Shown piece by piece: positions 1 through 6,253 of a stretch of 6,811 bases of DNA. A program made the translations under genes and the position numbers. The notes beneath the pieces are model-generated. The model had not been told where the DNA came from. It made no database searches and worked only from the letters and a program-made list of their open reading frames with translations. Position 1 is the stretch's first letter. Each line of letters opens with the position of its first letter. This stretch comes from Neisseriaceae bacterium (GTDB lineage Bacteria > Pseudomonadota > Gammaproteobacteria > Burkholderiales > UBA11063): the NCBI GenBank assembly GCA_947441745.1, contig CANEUJ010000091.1, forward strand, positions 1-6,811, given 5' to 3'.

Positions 1-150
1 AATCATGATAAAAATGCACCATATGATGAATATATAAAAAATATGGTAAGTTATGCCAAAAACAATCCAACAATATGTAATAATATCGGTGAGTTTTGGT
101 ATTGTGATAATTATCTCGCTAATGCTTCTAAACAAAAAAAATGGATATAA
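1..150 (+). CDS. 3' end of an unidentified protein gene (partial)
   Basis: An open frame enters the window at its first base and ends at a TAA at 148-150, giving the last 49 residues of a protein (starts NHDKNAPYDEYIKNM, ends NASKQKKWI). The next gene's ATG follows one base after the stop, the same tight spacing seen between the glycosyltransferase genes downstream, so this is probably an earlier member of the same operon. The tail is hydrophilic, rich in Asn, Lys and Tyr, has two cysteines (ICNN and YCDN) and contains no membrane segment. I do not recognise the family from this fragment. By position it may be another glycan-assembly or glycan-modifying enzyme, but that is inference only. That the frame is real is supported by its exact fit to the start of the next gene and by its protein-like composition. 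Confidence 0.6.
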   Translation, partial: NHDKNAPYDEYIKNMVSYAKNNPTICNNIGEFWYCDNYLANASKQKKWI

Positions 151-151
151 G

Positions 152-901
152 ATGAAGATATTTATTATTAATTTGGATCGAAGTAAAGATCGTAAACAAT
201 ATATGCAGCAACAGTTTGATAAAATTGGTGTAGAATGTGAGTTTTTTAGTGCTATTGATGGTAGAAGTCTTGATAGAAAATGGTTATCAAAAGTAGCCAA
301 AAGTAAATTTTATAATCAAATTACAGGTAGAGCTGGGTTTGCAAGAAATCATTCTAATAATGAAATTGCATGCTTTGCAAGTCATTTTTCTTTATGGCAG
401 AAATGTATTGAATTAAATGAACCAATAATAGTATTAGAAGATGATGTTATATTAGATCATGATTTTAAAAAATCTATGGCTACATTAGAAAAATACCTTG
501 ATAAATTACAATATATTCGTTTGATCGTAACGTTGAAATATCGAAAAAAAATACAATTAGCAGAGGATTTATCTTTATATCCTCATTTTCCAAGTGGTGC
601 TCAAGGGTATGCAATTGCTCCTAAAGCTGCAAAACTATTTGTGCATTATGCAAAAAAATGGCATGAGCCTGTAGATATGTATATGGATCTTTCGGTGATA
701 CATGGACTGCGTGCATATTGTGTTAATCCTGAAGCTATAAAGGAGGGTACTATCCCATCTGATATAGGATCAGTAGATAGAGAATATTTGCCAAAACCAG
801 TTGGCATAACCAAATTAATTCGGGAATTAGTTCGCCCAATACAACAACTTCGGCAAACATACTGGAATTGGAGTAATCCAGTTTTTTATCCTAATAAATA
901 A
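152..901 (+). CDS. GT25 family LOS/LPS glycosyltransferase
   Basis: This 249-residue protein looks like a glycosyltransferase family 25 enzyme, the group that includes LOS galactosyltransferases of Neisseria and Haemophilus (LgtB/LgtE, Lex2B type). Such enzymes transfer a sugar, often beta-galactose from UDP-Gal, to the growing oligosaccharide on the cytoplasmic side. Visible hallmarks are INLDR at residues 6-10, FFSAIDGR at 31-38, EIACFASH at 71-78, the acidic VLEDDV at 94-99 and GAQGYAI at 149-155. PVDMYMD at 173-179 is a further acidic patch. Length matches the family. I start it at ATG 152: the family N-terminus is MKIFIINLDR, the preceding gene stops at 150, and the 33 extra residues obtained from ATG 53 are that gene read out of frame. 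The ribosome binding site is weak (GGA at 143-145), consistent with translational coupling. Sugar and linkage cannot be told from sequence. Confidence 0.88.
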   Translation: MKIFIINLDRSKDRKQYMQQQFDKIGVECEFFSAIDGRSLDRKWLSKVAKSKFYNQITGRAGFARNHSNNEIACFASHFSLWQKCIELNEPIIVLEDDVILDHDFKKSMATLEKYLDKLQYIRLIVTLKYRKKIQLAEDLSLYPHFPSGAQGYAIAPKAAKLFVHYAKKWHEPVDMYMDLSVIHGLRAYCVNPEAIKEGTIPSDIGSVDREYLPKPVGITKLIRELVRPIQQLRQTYWNWSNPVFYPNK

Positions 902-921
902 TATTTTTGATAAAGTGGCTT

Positions 922-2082
922 ATGAATTTAAAACGTTTTATTAATCAGAGATTTTTAGAATATATGGTTTTAATGTTATTTTTGGTAATGCCATTTACTA
1001 ATATTAACCATGTATGTATTTATGTAATACTGGAATTAATTTGTTTATATGGAGTAATAAATTACTCTCATAAAAAATATGATGAAGTTTTTATCAAGTT
1101 TTTTATAATATATTTTATTTGGTGTGCAATAGTTACAATTTTAAGTGTAAATTTTAGATTGTCATTCCAAAGCTTAACTAGTTTACTTATTCCACCGTTA
1201 TTGTTATTTAGTTTAGTTAATTCTCGAGTTATCAATAAAAATATTCATAGCTATCTTTTTGTTTTATCGATAATGTTATTCATTTTATCAATTTGCATGC
1301 GAGCTTACAGTTTAAGTGGTTATCACGATATGTGGTTGTTTTCTTTTGTAAGCAGAGTTGGTGGTGGACGTATGACTACTAGTACATTGTCGTTATGTGT
1401 GATAGTGTATACAATGTTTTTTAATCATAATATTCGTAATAAAACAGTAATAATTGGATTAAATTTAATTGCTGGTTTGGTTATAAAAGATAATGCATTC
1501 TATTTTGTATTGCTGTTGTATGGATTTATATATTGGGGATTAATAAAGCGTGAAATTGCATTTTATAAATTATTAATTGGTATTGTCATTATAGTAATTA
1601 CTTTGAAATTTATTCTAATAAATTTATTGCATTATAATTTGCATATAGCAGAACGAATAAATATTTATGCGTATTGGTTGGGGAATATATTATATTCTCC
1701 ATTTCATGGAGTTGGCTTGGGGTTGCGATTAGAGTCCTTGTTTTATACTAAAAAGTTTCTTATCCCTTATGAAATATATAAAATTGATCCAAATATTGTC
1801 TTTCATGCACATAATTATTTTTTGGATCTTTGGCTACAAATTGGAATTATAGGTTTAGTATTAATCTTATTGTTTTTTTATAAGATATCTCTTATATCCT
1901 ATAAGCGCAACAAGCAATATGGAGTTGCAGTATTTTTTATGCTTTTTGTAATTATTATGAAAAACATGGTTGATGATGAGATTAATGGGTCGCGTGGCTT
2001 AATTTATTGGTTTTTTATTGTCTTAACTTATGCTACCGTTCTAACATTATCGCGCAAACAAGATGAAAATGGAGGGGTGTAA
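922..2082 (+). CDS. O-antigen ligase family membrane protein (WaaL-like, Wzy_C domain)
   Basis: A 386-residue polytopic membrane protein with about a dozen hydrophobic segments and one large hydrophilic loop near residues 237-300. That loop architecture is typical of the O-antigen ligase/polymerase (Wzy_C) family. Two signatures described for WaaL ligases are visible: R(X3)L at R269-L273, and H[NSQ]X9GXX[GTY], seen as H297-N298, nine residues, G308 and G311, inside HAHNYFLDLW. Ligases of this family move an undecaprenyl-pyrophosphate-linked glycan onto lipid A-core in the periplasm. The family also includes protein O-oligosaccharyltransferases and polymerases, so the substrate is uncertain. 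Start: ATG 922 gives MNLKRF and lies 20 bases after the previous stop. An in-frame TTG at 907 would add five residues but has no visible ribosome binding site. The next gene begins immediately after the stop. Base composition is extremely AT-rich, with many Ile, Leu, Phe and Tyr codons. Confidence 0.82.
   Translation: MNLKRFINQRFLEYMVLMLFLVMPFTNINHVCIYVILELICLYGVINYSHKKYDEVFIKFFIIYFIWCAIVTILSVNFRLSFQSLTSLLIPPLLLFSLVNSRVINKNIHSYLFVLSIMLFILSICMRAYSLSGYHDMWLFSFVSRVGGGRMTTSTLSLCVIVYTMFFNHNIRNKTVIIGLNLIAGLVIKDNAFYFVLLLYGFIYWGLIKREIAFYKLLIGIVIIVITLKFILINLLHYNLHIAERINIYAYWLGNILYSPFHGVGLGLRLESLFYTKKFLIPYEIYKIDPNIVFHAHNYFLDLWLQIGIIGLVLILLFFYKISLISYKRNKQYGVAVFFMLFVIIMKNMVDDEINGSRGLIYWFFIVLTYATVLTLSRKQDENGGV
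2071..2077 (+). promoter_or_regulatory. Strong Shine-Dalgarno that fixes a TTG start
   Basis: GGAGGGG lies five bases before TTG 2083 and inside the last codons of the ligase gene. It is the strongest ribosome binding site of the glycosyltransferase operon. It supports TTG 2083 over the in-frame ATG at 2098, which has no comparable site at the right distance. Confidence 0.75.
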
Positions 2083-3066
2083 TTGAAGAGTTTTTTGATG
2101 GTTAGACCTGATAAAATGGGTGATGCTATTATTACTCAAGTAGCAATAGAAGCACTCTTTAAGAGTGTTGCCTGTAATATTGATGTATTTGCATCTAACT
2201 ATAGCTATCGTTATTATGATGATAATCCTTACGTAAGGAAGGTGTTTAATTGTAATGTTGAAGATAAAAAAGAAATGTATAGCCTTTATAAAAAAGTATG
2301 TGCTAATGAAAAATATGATGCAGTATTTGTTTTACAGGCTAGACGACGCTTACAAAAAATGGCTCTTATGGGGGAATGTCGGGAACGATTTGGATTTAAC
2401 TTAGCATTTGATTTTAGGGTTGCTTCAAGAGTTTTTGAATGGGTTTCGGCTAAGCTACGTGGTTTTAATTATATAAAATATGACTTATCTAAGCATGAGC
2501 TACTTAATTTAAAAGACTTACTTGAATCTGGTTTAGAAAAACTAAAACTTCCAAGATTATCTCCATTATCTAATAGATGTACGCTATATTCTAAAAATAT
2601 AAAACCCGCTATCAAAATTCCAAAATCAATAGTAATTAATATTTCTGGTAAACCAGCAGAACAAAAAACTATTTTACCATCAATGCTAATGAGTCTTTTG
2701 TTATCGCTAATTAAAGATGGAAATAAAATTGGGATAGTGGCTTTATCCAATGATATTCATATTGTTAATGATATTGTAAATAAAATAATCGAAGCAGGTG
2801 TTGAAAGACCTGAAATTATTTCTGATAATGATGTATTTATAGTAGCTAATAAGTTAAATTGTTATGAATACTATATCGGGGCTGATGGTGGTTTACTTCA
2901 TATAGCTTCAGGGCTAAACTTAAAGTGTATAGGCTTATTTAATGATGATATCAAACCACGTTGGTACCAATGGACTCCTGATGGTATAGCTATAAGTGCC
3001 ACAAGCTCTTATGAAATTAGCCCTGTTGCAGTAATAAATGCTTTAGCAGAATTAGGGTATAAATAA
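2083..3066 (+). CDS. GT9 family (ADP-heptose:LPS heptosyltransferase-like), first paralog
   Basis: A 327-residue protein of glycosyltransferase family 9, the group of LPS heptosyltransferases such as WaaC, WaaF and OpsX. These transfer heptose from ADP-heptose to the LPS core in the cytoplasm with a GT-B fold. The N-terminus after a TTG start reads MKSFLMVRPDKMGDA. The Gly13-Asp14 pair aligns with the catalytic Asp13 of E. coli WaaC. An inner KHELLNL (137-143) and INISGK (185-190) match the interdomain region, and YYIGADGGLLHIASGL (263-278) is the C-terminal donor-binding signature, with His273. No membrane segment or signal peptide is seen. It starts directly after the ligase stop with a very strong ribosome binding site, and its TAA shares its last base with the ATG of the second paralog. 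Donor sugar is not certain, since GT9 members outside the inner core may use other substrates. Confidence 0.87.
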   Translation: MKSFLMVRPDKMGDAIITQVAIEALFKSVACNIDVFASNYSYRYYDDNPYVRKVFNCNVEDKKEMYSLYKKVCANEKYDAVFVLQARRRLQKMALMGECRERFGFNLAFDFRVASRVFEWVSAKLRGFNYIKYDLSKHELLNLKDLLESGLEKLKLPRLSPLSNRCTLYSKNIKPAIKIPKSIVINISGKPAEQKTILPSMLMSLLLSLIKDGNKIGIVALSNDIHIVNDIVNKIIEAGVERPEIISDNDVFIVANKLNCYEYYIGADGGLLHIASGLNLKCIGLFNDDIKPRWYQWTPDGIAISATSSYEISPVAVINALAELGYK

Positions 3067-4067
3067 TGCGTATTTTGGTAGTAAGAACTGATTTTCTAGG
3101 CGATAGTATTTTAAGCTCTACCTTTATTCGGATGTTAAAACAATTACTAGACGTACAGGTTGATATACTTTGTTATGAATATAATTTTGCTGCCTTTCAA
3201 TATAATAAACATATAGATAGTAAGTATCGTTTATATGAAATACCAGTTTCTAGTGAAGAAAAGCTAAATAATCATCAGGTTTTACAAAGTCTAAGGCAAA
3301 ATAAATATACTGCGGTTTTTATGCTAAATCGTGATTTTAAGACCTATAAATTATTGAAATATATAAATAGTCCTAGAGTTTTTGGTCATAGACTAGGGGT
3401 GAAAAGCCTTCGTTCTAAAATGTTTTGTAGATTTTCTGCACTAAGTTTAAAATACAATTACCTAGAGTATGATAATTCTATTCACGAGGTTATCAACCAG
3501 TTTAATTTACTTAAGTTTGGGCTACGAATATTAAATATTCCTAATAATATAATATTAGATAAGCAAAGTTATTTTTATACTGAGAGTTTTGACCCTGAAG
3601 AACAGGATCAAAAAGATACGGGAACTATTGTAGTTAATATTTCGGGTAGGCGTGATACAGTTCGTTATATACCATCATCTTTGGCTCAAGTTATAATTGA
3701 AGATTTGGTCAAATTAGGCAAAAAAGTACTTATGATTGCTACCAAGGATGAATACATTCGTGCGAATGAAATTTTGACACGATTTAGCACCTTAGATGTT
3801 AGCTTGTGTGCTGACGATAATTTATTTAATATTGCTAATACTATGGCTAGATATAAATACTATATCGGGGCTGATGGTGGCTTGCTTCATATGGCTTCAG
3901 GCTTACAAATGCATTGTATTGGATTGTTTCATGCTCAAAATATTGAAGCTTGGCATCCATGGAGTATACATCAAATTTGTGTACAAACCCCAACTAAGAA
4001 GATTTATGATTTAACCGCTGATAATATAATTAAAGCTTTTAAAGACTTGAAACTAAATCATGATTAA
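3066..4067 (+). CDS. GT9 family (ADP-heptose:LPS heptosyltransferase-like), second paralog
   Basis: A 333-residue GT9 protein and tandem paralog of the gene before it. It opens MRILVVRTDFLGDS, with Asp13 in the place of the WaaC catalytic aspartate, has SIHEVINQ at 138-145 and VVNISGRR at 189-196, and ends with the donor-binding stretch YYIGADGGLLHMASGL at 265-280 (His275). By eye the two paralogs are clearly related along the C-terminal half but much less alike in the N-terminal, acceptor-binding half, so they probably add sugars to different acceptors rather than duplicate one step. The ATG overlaps the previous TAA by one base (TAATG), and AGGG at 3054-3057 is spaced eight bases away, suggesting coupled translation. 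The 3' end overlaps the next gene by eight bases. Cytoplasmic action is expected. Assignment to WaaC, WaaF or an outer-core enzyme is not possible from sequence alone. Confidence 0.87.
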   Translation: MRILVVRTDFLGDSILSSTFIRMLKQLLDVQVDILCYEYNFAAFQYNKHIDSKYRLYEIPVSSEEKLNNHQVLQSLRQNKYTAVFMLNRDFKTYKLLKYINSPRVFGHRLGVKSLRSKMFCRFSALSLKYNYLEYDNSIHEVINQFNLLKFGLRILNIPNNIILDKQSYFYTESFDPEEQDQKDTGTIVVNISGRRDTVRYIPSSLAQVIIEDLVKLGKKVLMIATKDEYIRANEILTRFSTLDVSLCADDNLFNIANTMARYKYYIGADGGLLHMASGLQMHCIGLFHAQNIEAWHPWSIHQICVQTPTKKIYDLTADNIIKAFKDLKLNHD

Positions 4068-4914
4068 AATTGATACTAGTATAATCCTTGCAACTTATAA
4101 TTGGCCAGAAGCACTAGAGATTATTTTGGCAAATTTAGTGCTGCAGTTGGATAGACACCCAAATGTTGAAATAGTTATTGCTGATGATGGTTCAAAATCT
4201 AGTACGATTGAAGTTGTCACAAAATATAATGCTATAAATTCGCGTATCAAGCATGTTTGGCATGCTGATAACGGTTTTCAAAAAAGTATGATTTTAAATA
4301 AAGCAGTTGCTTCATCAGTTGGTGAGTATTTACTCTTTCTTGATGGCGATTGTATACCTTTTCTGGATTATATTTCTGAACAAATGAAACTCCGTCAAAA
4401 TGGTTATTTCGTCGCAGGTAATAGAGTGTTATTATCAAAATCCTATACTAAGTATTTACTAAATAATCCTAATAAAATTAATCAGGTCTTTGAATGGAAT
4501 ATCTTTAAATGGTTAATTGCAAAGATTACTAAAAAAGTTAATAAATCGTTACCAAGTTTACGCTTTGGCAATGGTCAGTGGAGATATTGGAGGGATACTA
4601 ATTGGAAATACCCTAAAGGATGTAATTTTGCTGTTTCGCGTAATGATTTTTTAGCAATTAATGGTTTTGATGAGTCATTCACAGGGTGGGGGCATGAAGA
4701 TGCGGATCTTTTTGTTAGGTTTTTGCATCATGGTGTCAAGATAAAAGATGGGCGTTTTGCGATTCCAGTACTACATTTATGGCATAAAAACTCTGATAGG
4801 GGTAACGAAAGAGAAAATATGAGCAGGCTATTATCACGTTTAAATAATAAAGGTGTTATAGTGGCTCGTACTGGGGTTAGTCAATATTTAACAGAAGGTA
4901 CTACCAATGAATAA
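4060..4914 (+). CDS. GT2 family glycosyltransferase with C-terminal galactosyltransferase-like domain
   Basis: A 284-residue inverting GT-A enzyme. The N-terminal GT2 domain shows SIILATYNWPEAL at 7-19, VIADDGS at 39-45 and the metal-binding FLDGDC at 93-98. The second half carries the Glyco_transf_7C type module: KGCNFAVSRNDF at 186-197, then NGFDESFTGWGHEDADLFVR at 201-220. In that module GWGHEDAD resembles the WGGEDDD motif of beta-1,4-galactosyltransferases, with Glu213/Asp214 as the likely catalytic base region. HLWHK at 239-243 supplies further likely metal or donor ligands. There is no membrane anchor. It probably adds a hexose or N-acetylhexosamine to the LOS outer core on the cytoplasmic face. 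The ATG lies within the end of the preceding GT9 gene (eight-base overlap) and the gene itself overlaps the next by eight bases, so its translation is likely coupled. The exact sugar is unknown. Confidence 0.87.
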   Translation: MIKIDTSIILATYNWPEALEIILANLVLQLDRHPNVEIVIADDGSKSSTIEVVTKYNAINSRIKHVWHADNGFQKSMILNKAVASSVGEYLLFLDGDCIPFLDYISEQMKLRQNGYFVAGNRVLLSKSYTKYLLNNPNKINQVFEWNIFKWLIAKITKKVNKSLPSLRFGNGQWRYWRDTNWKYPKGCNFAVSRNDFLAINGFDESFTGWGHEDADLFVRFLHHGVKIKDGRFAIPVLHLWHKNSDRGNERENMSRLLSRLNNKGVIVARTGVSQYLTEGTTNE

Positions 4915-6052
4915 TAATCTATTTATGCAAAGGTACTGGCAAATTAGTGCGTTAATACTGTTTATATCCGCATTTTTTGTATTTCCAGCTAATGATAGCT
5001 ATTATTACTGGACATGGAGTGGACATCTGGAGTTATCGTATCTTGATGGTCCACCAATGATTGCTTATCTACTTTGGATATCAACGCATATTTTTGGTAA
5101 TAACTTCTTTGCTATAAATTTAATTTCTATTTTGTGTGCTTATGGTAGTAGCTATTTGTTATATAGGGTTGCAAGTCTTGTTAGCTCTAGAAATGTTGCA
5201 ATTACTGCAGCGATACTATGGGTGATGTATCCATTTGCTACAACAAAGTTTATCGCGATTAGTATGACACTTGATGGCCTAGAGGTGTTTTTTTCTTTAC
5301 TCGTCTTATATATGACATTTAGATGGATCCAATATCGACAAACTCGTTATATATATTTTATGAGTATTGCTATTGGGTTTAGTTTACTCGCCAAATATAA
5401 TGTAGTAATATTACTTTTTGCTCTAATGTTGTTTTTCTTATTGGATAGAAGCTTACGGAAAATTTATCTATCGCCACATTTATATATAGGAATGATAGTA
5501 GCACTTGCTATTTTTTCACCAGTAATAATATGGAATTGTCAAAATCATTGGATATCTTTTAGTTATCAGTTAAATTCGCATAAATGGACTGGCAGTGAAG
5601 ATGCGATTAATACTGCAAGTCGTTATGGGTTACGTGGGATGTGGTTTTATCTTAGTAGTTGCGTATTTGGAGTGCTACATATATTGTTGCTTTTGATAGC
5701 ATATTTTAAGTATGTAAAAAAAGTAACAATCATATGCAATGTTTATAATAGATGCATAATATTTATAATTTATATTATTTTATTATTTTGGTTATATGAA
5801 TCATACTCTGCCCATATTGGGCTTAATTATATGCTAACGGTGAGTGCGTTAATATGTATTATTGTTGCACAGCAATTAGCTTCATATCCAAAATTAACTA
5901 AATTTTTATTGGTATTGTTTTTATTAATAACTGTTGTGATGCTATTAGATAAGTCAAGAATGCCATTAAAACATAAAAATGAGATGGCTAACTATATTAA
6001 GTATGTGCAATCAGGGGTACTACATCGCCCATTTTTTAATGCTATGCCATAG
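4907..6052 (+). CDS. GT39/ArnT-like (PMT_2) integral membrane glycosyltransferase
   Basis: A 381-residue polytopic protein of the dolichyl/undecaprenyl-phosphate-sugar glycosyltransferase group (GT39/GT83, PMT_2 domain). After the first membrane segment (about 12-28) comes the first periplasmic loop, with catalytic-type Asp30 in NDSYYYWTW and the signature SYLDGPPMIAYLLW at 44-57. TLDGLEVFFS (121-130), GFSLLAKYN (157-165) and SPVIIWNCQNHWISFSYQ (204-221) are further landmarks of this group. Members take a sugar from a polyprenyl phosphate carrier in the periplasm and attach it to lipid A, core or another glycan or protein. It is shorter than the roughly 450-550 residues usual for the family and ends soon after the last membrane segment (about 331-347), so the soluble C-terminal part is reduced or absent. 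Start ATG 4907 overlaps the GT2 gene by eight bases and has AGAAGG at 4893-4898. It is the last gene of the operon. Confidence 0.83.
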   Translation: MNNNLFMQRYWQISALILFISAFFVFPANDSYYYWTWSGHLELSYLDGPPMIAYLLWISTHIFGNNFFAINLISILCAYGSSYLLYRVASLVSSRNVAITAAILWVMYPFATTKFIAISMTLDGLEVFFSLLVLYMTFRWIQYRQTRYIYFMSIAIGFSLLAKYNVVILLFALMLFFLLDRSLRKIYLSPHLYIGMIVALAIFSPVIIWNCQNHWISFSYQLNSHKWTGSEDAINTASRYGLRGMWFYLSSCVFGVLHILLLLIAYFKYVKKVTIICNVYNRCIIFIIYIILLFWLYESYSAHIGLNYMLTVSALICIIVAQQLASYPKLTKFLLVLFLLITVVMLLDKSRMPLKHKNEMANYIKYVQSGVLHRPFFNAMP

Positions 6053-6130
6053 TGCCATATAATAGATTAGGAATTTGATGATTTGATTCGTATTCGATTT
6101 GGCAATATCCATAAATTATCGTGTAAAGAT

Positions 6131-6160
6131 TTGATTCTGATAAGTCTTTTATGATATAAT
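6131..6160 (+). promoter_or_regulatory. Sigma-70 type promoter for rpmI-rplT
   Basis: A consensus -10 box TATAAT (6155-6160) is preceded by TG one base upstream (TGATATAAT), which makes it a perfect extended -10. A -35-like TTGATT (6131-6136, four of six consensus bases) sits 18 bases upstream. Transcription would start near 6167, giving a leader of about 85 bases before rpmI. It fits the need of the ribosomal protein genes for their own promoter, since infC and its promoters are not upstream. Confidence 0.65.
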
Positions 6161-6198
6161 TCATCCCTTAAATGGTGAATGATGGGTTCCTAAAGTAT

Positions 6199-6214
6199 TG
6201 ATTAAATTTAATCA
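6199..6214. repeat. 16-bp perfect palindrome in the rpmI leader
   Basis: TGATTAAATTTAATCA is an exact inverted repeat lying about 30 bases after the predicted transcription start and 40 bases before the rpmI ATG. It could be a protein-binding site in DNA, or a weak six-pair RNA hairpin with an AAUU loop. I know of no regulator that matches it. It is not an FNR box, because the half sites are too far apart. Confidence 0.55.
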
Positions 6215-6242
6215 CCTGCATTCGAATAAAAACAAGTATAAA

Positions 6243-6248
6243 AAGGGG
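6243..6248 (+). promoter_or_regulatory. Ribosome binding site of rpmI
   Basis: AAGGGG lies five bases before ATG 6254, a strong site fitting a highly expressed ribosomal protein gene. It could pair with CCCTT at 6165-6169, but that stretch straddles the expected transcription start, so a regulatory role is doubtful. Confidence 0.65.
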
Positions 6249-6253
6249 CTTAT

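Larger units (their letters stand above)
6053..6253 (+). other. Intergenic region between the glycan operon and rpmI
   Basis: These 201 bases hold no credible coding sequence. I see a promoter at 6131-6160, a palindrome at 6199-6214 and the rpmI ribosome binding site at 6243-6248, listed separately. The first 75 bases after the GT39 stop contain imperfect short repeats of TTGAT/TTCGAT type but no GC-rich stem followed by a T run, so I could not find an intrinsic terminator. There is no trace of infC, which in many bacteria directly precedes rpmI. Confidence 0.7.

Noticed and set aside
53..151. N-terminal extension of GT25 with a hydrophobic segment resembling a signal anchor
   Set aside because: It is out of frame with the upstream gene that fills the same bases, and the GT25 family N-terminus begins at ATG 152.
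544..551. A8 tract inside the GT25 gene as a phase-variation switch
   Set aside because: Eight As coding for Arg-Lys-Lys-Ile are unremarkable in DNA this AT-rich, and no long G/C or tetranucleotide tract of the type seen in variable LOS genes is present.
907..921. TTG start adding five residues to the ligase
   Set aside because: No ribosome binding site before it; ATG 922 gives a normal N-terminus. It cannot be fully excluded.
2469..2750. Minus-strand open frame of 93 codons
   Set aside because: Lies wholly within the first GT9 gene, has no recognisable domain, and is explained as a shadow frame.
3796..4014. Plus-strand open frame of 72 codons with hydrophobic residues
   Set aside because: Overlaps the conserved donor-binding part of the second GT9 gene in another frame; low-complexity shadow.
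4247..4438. Minus-strand open frame of 63 codons
   Set aside because: Antisense to the conserved GT2 domain, with no start context or family features.
6165..6248. CCCTT pairing with the rpmI ribosome binding site as an RNA switch
   Set aside because: Only five or six pairs, and the CCCTT lies at or before the predicted transcription start, so it may not be in the mRNA.
6053..6253. Small gene or infC remnant in the intergenic region
   Set aside because: All frames are broken by stops within short distance and none resembles IF3; the ATT at 6197 is followed by GAT and then a stop.
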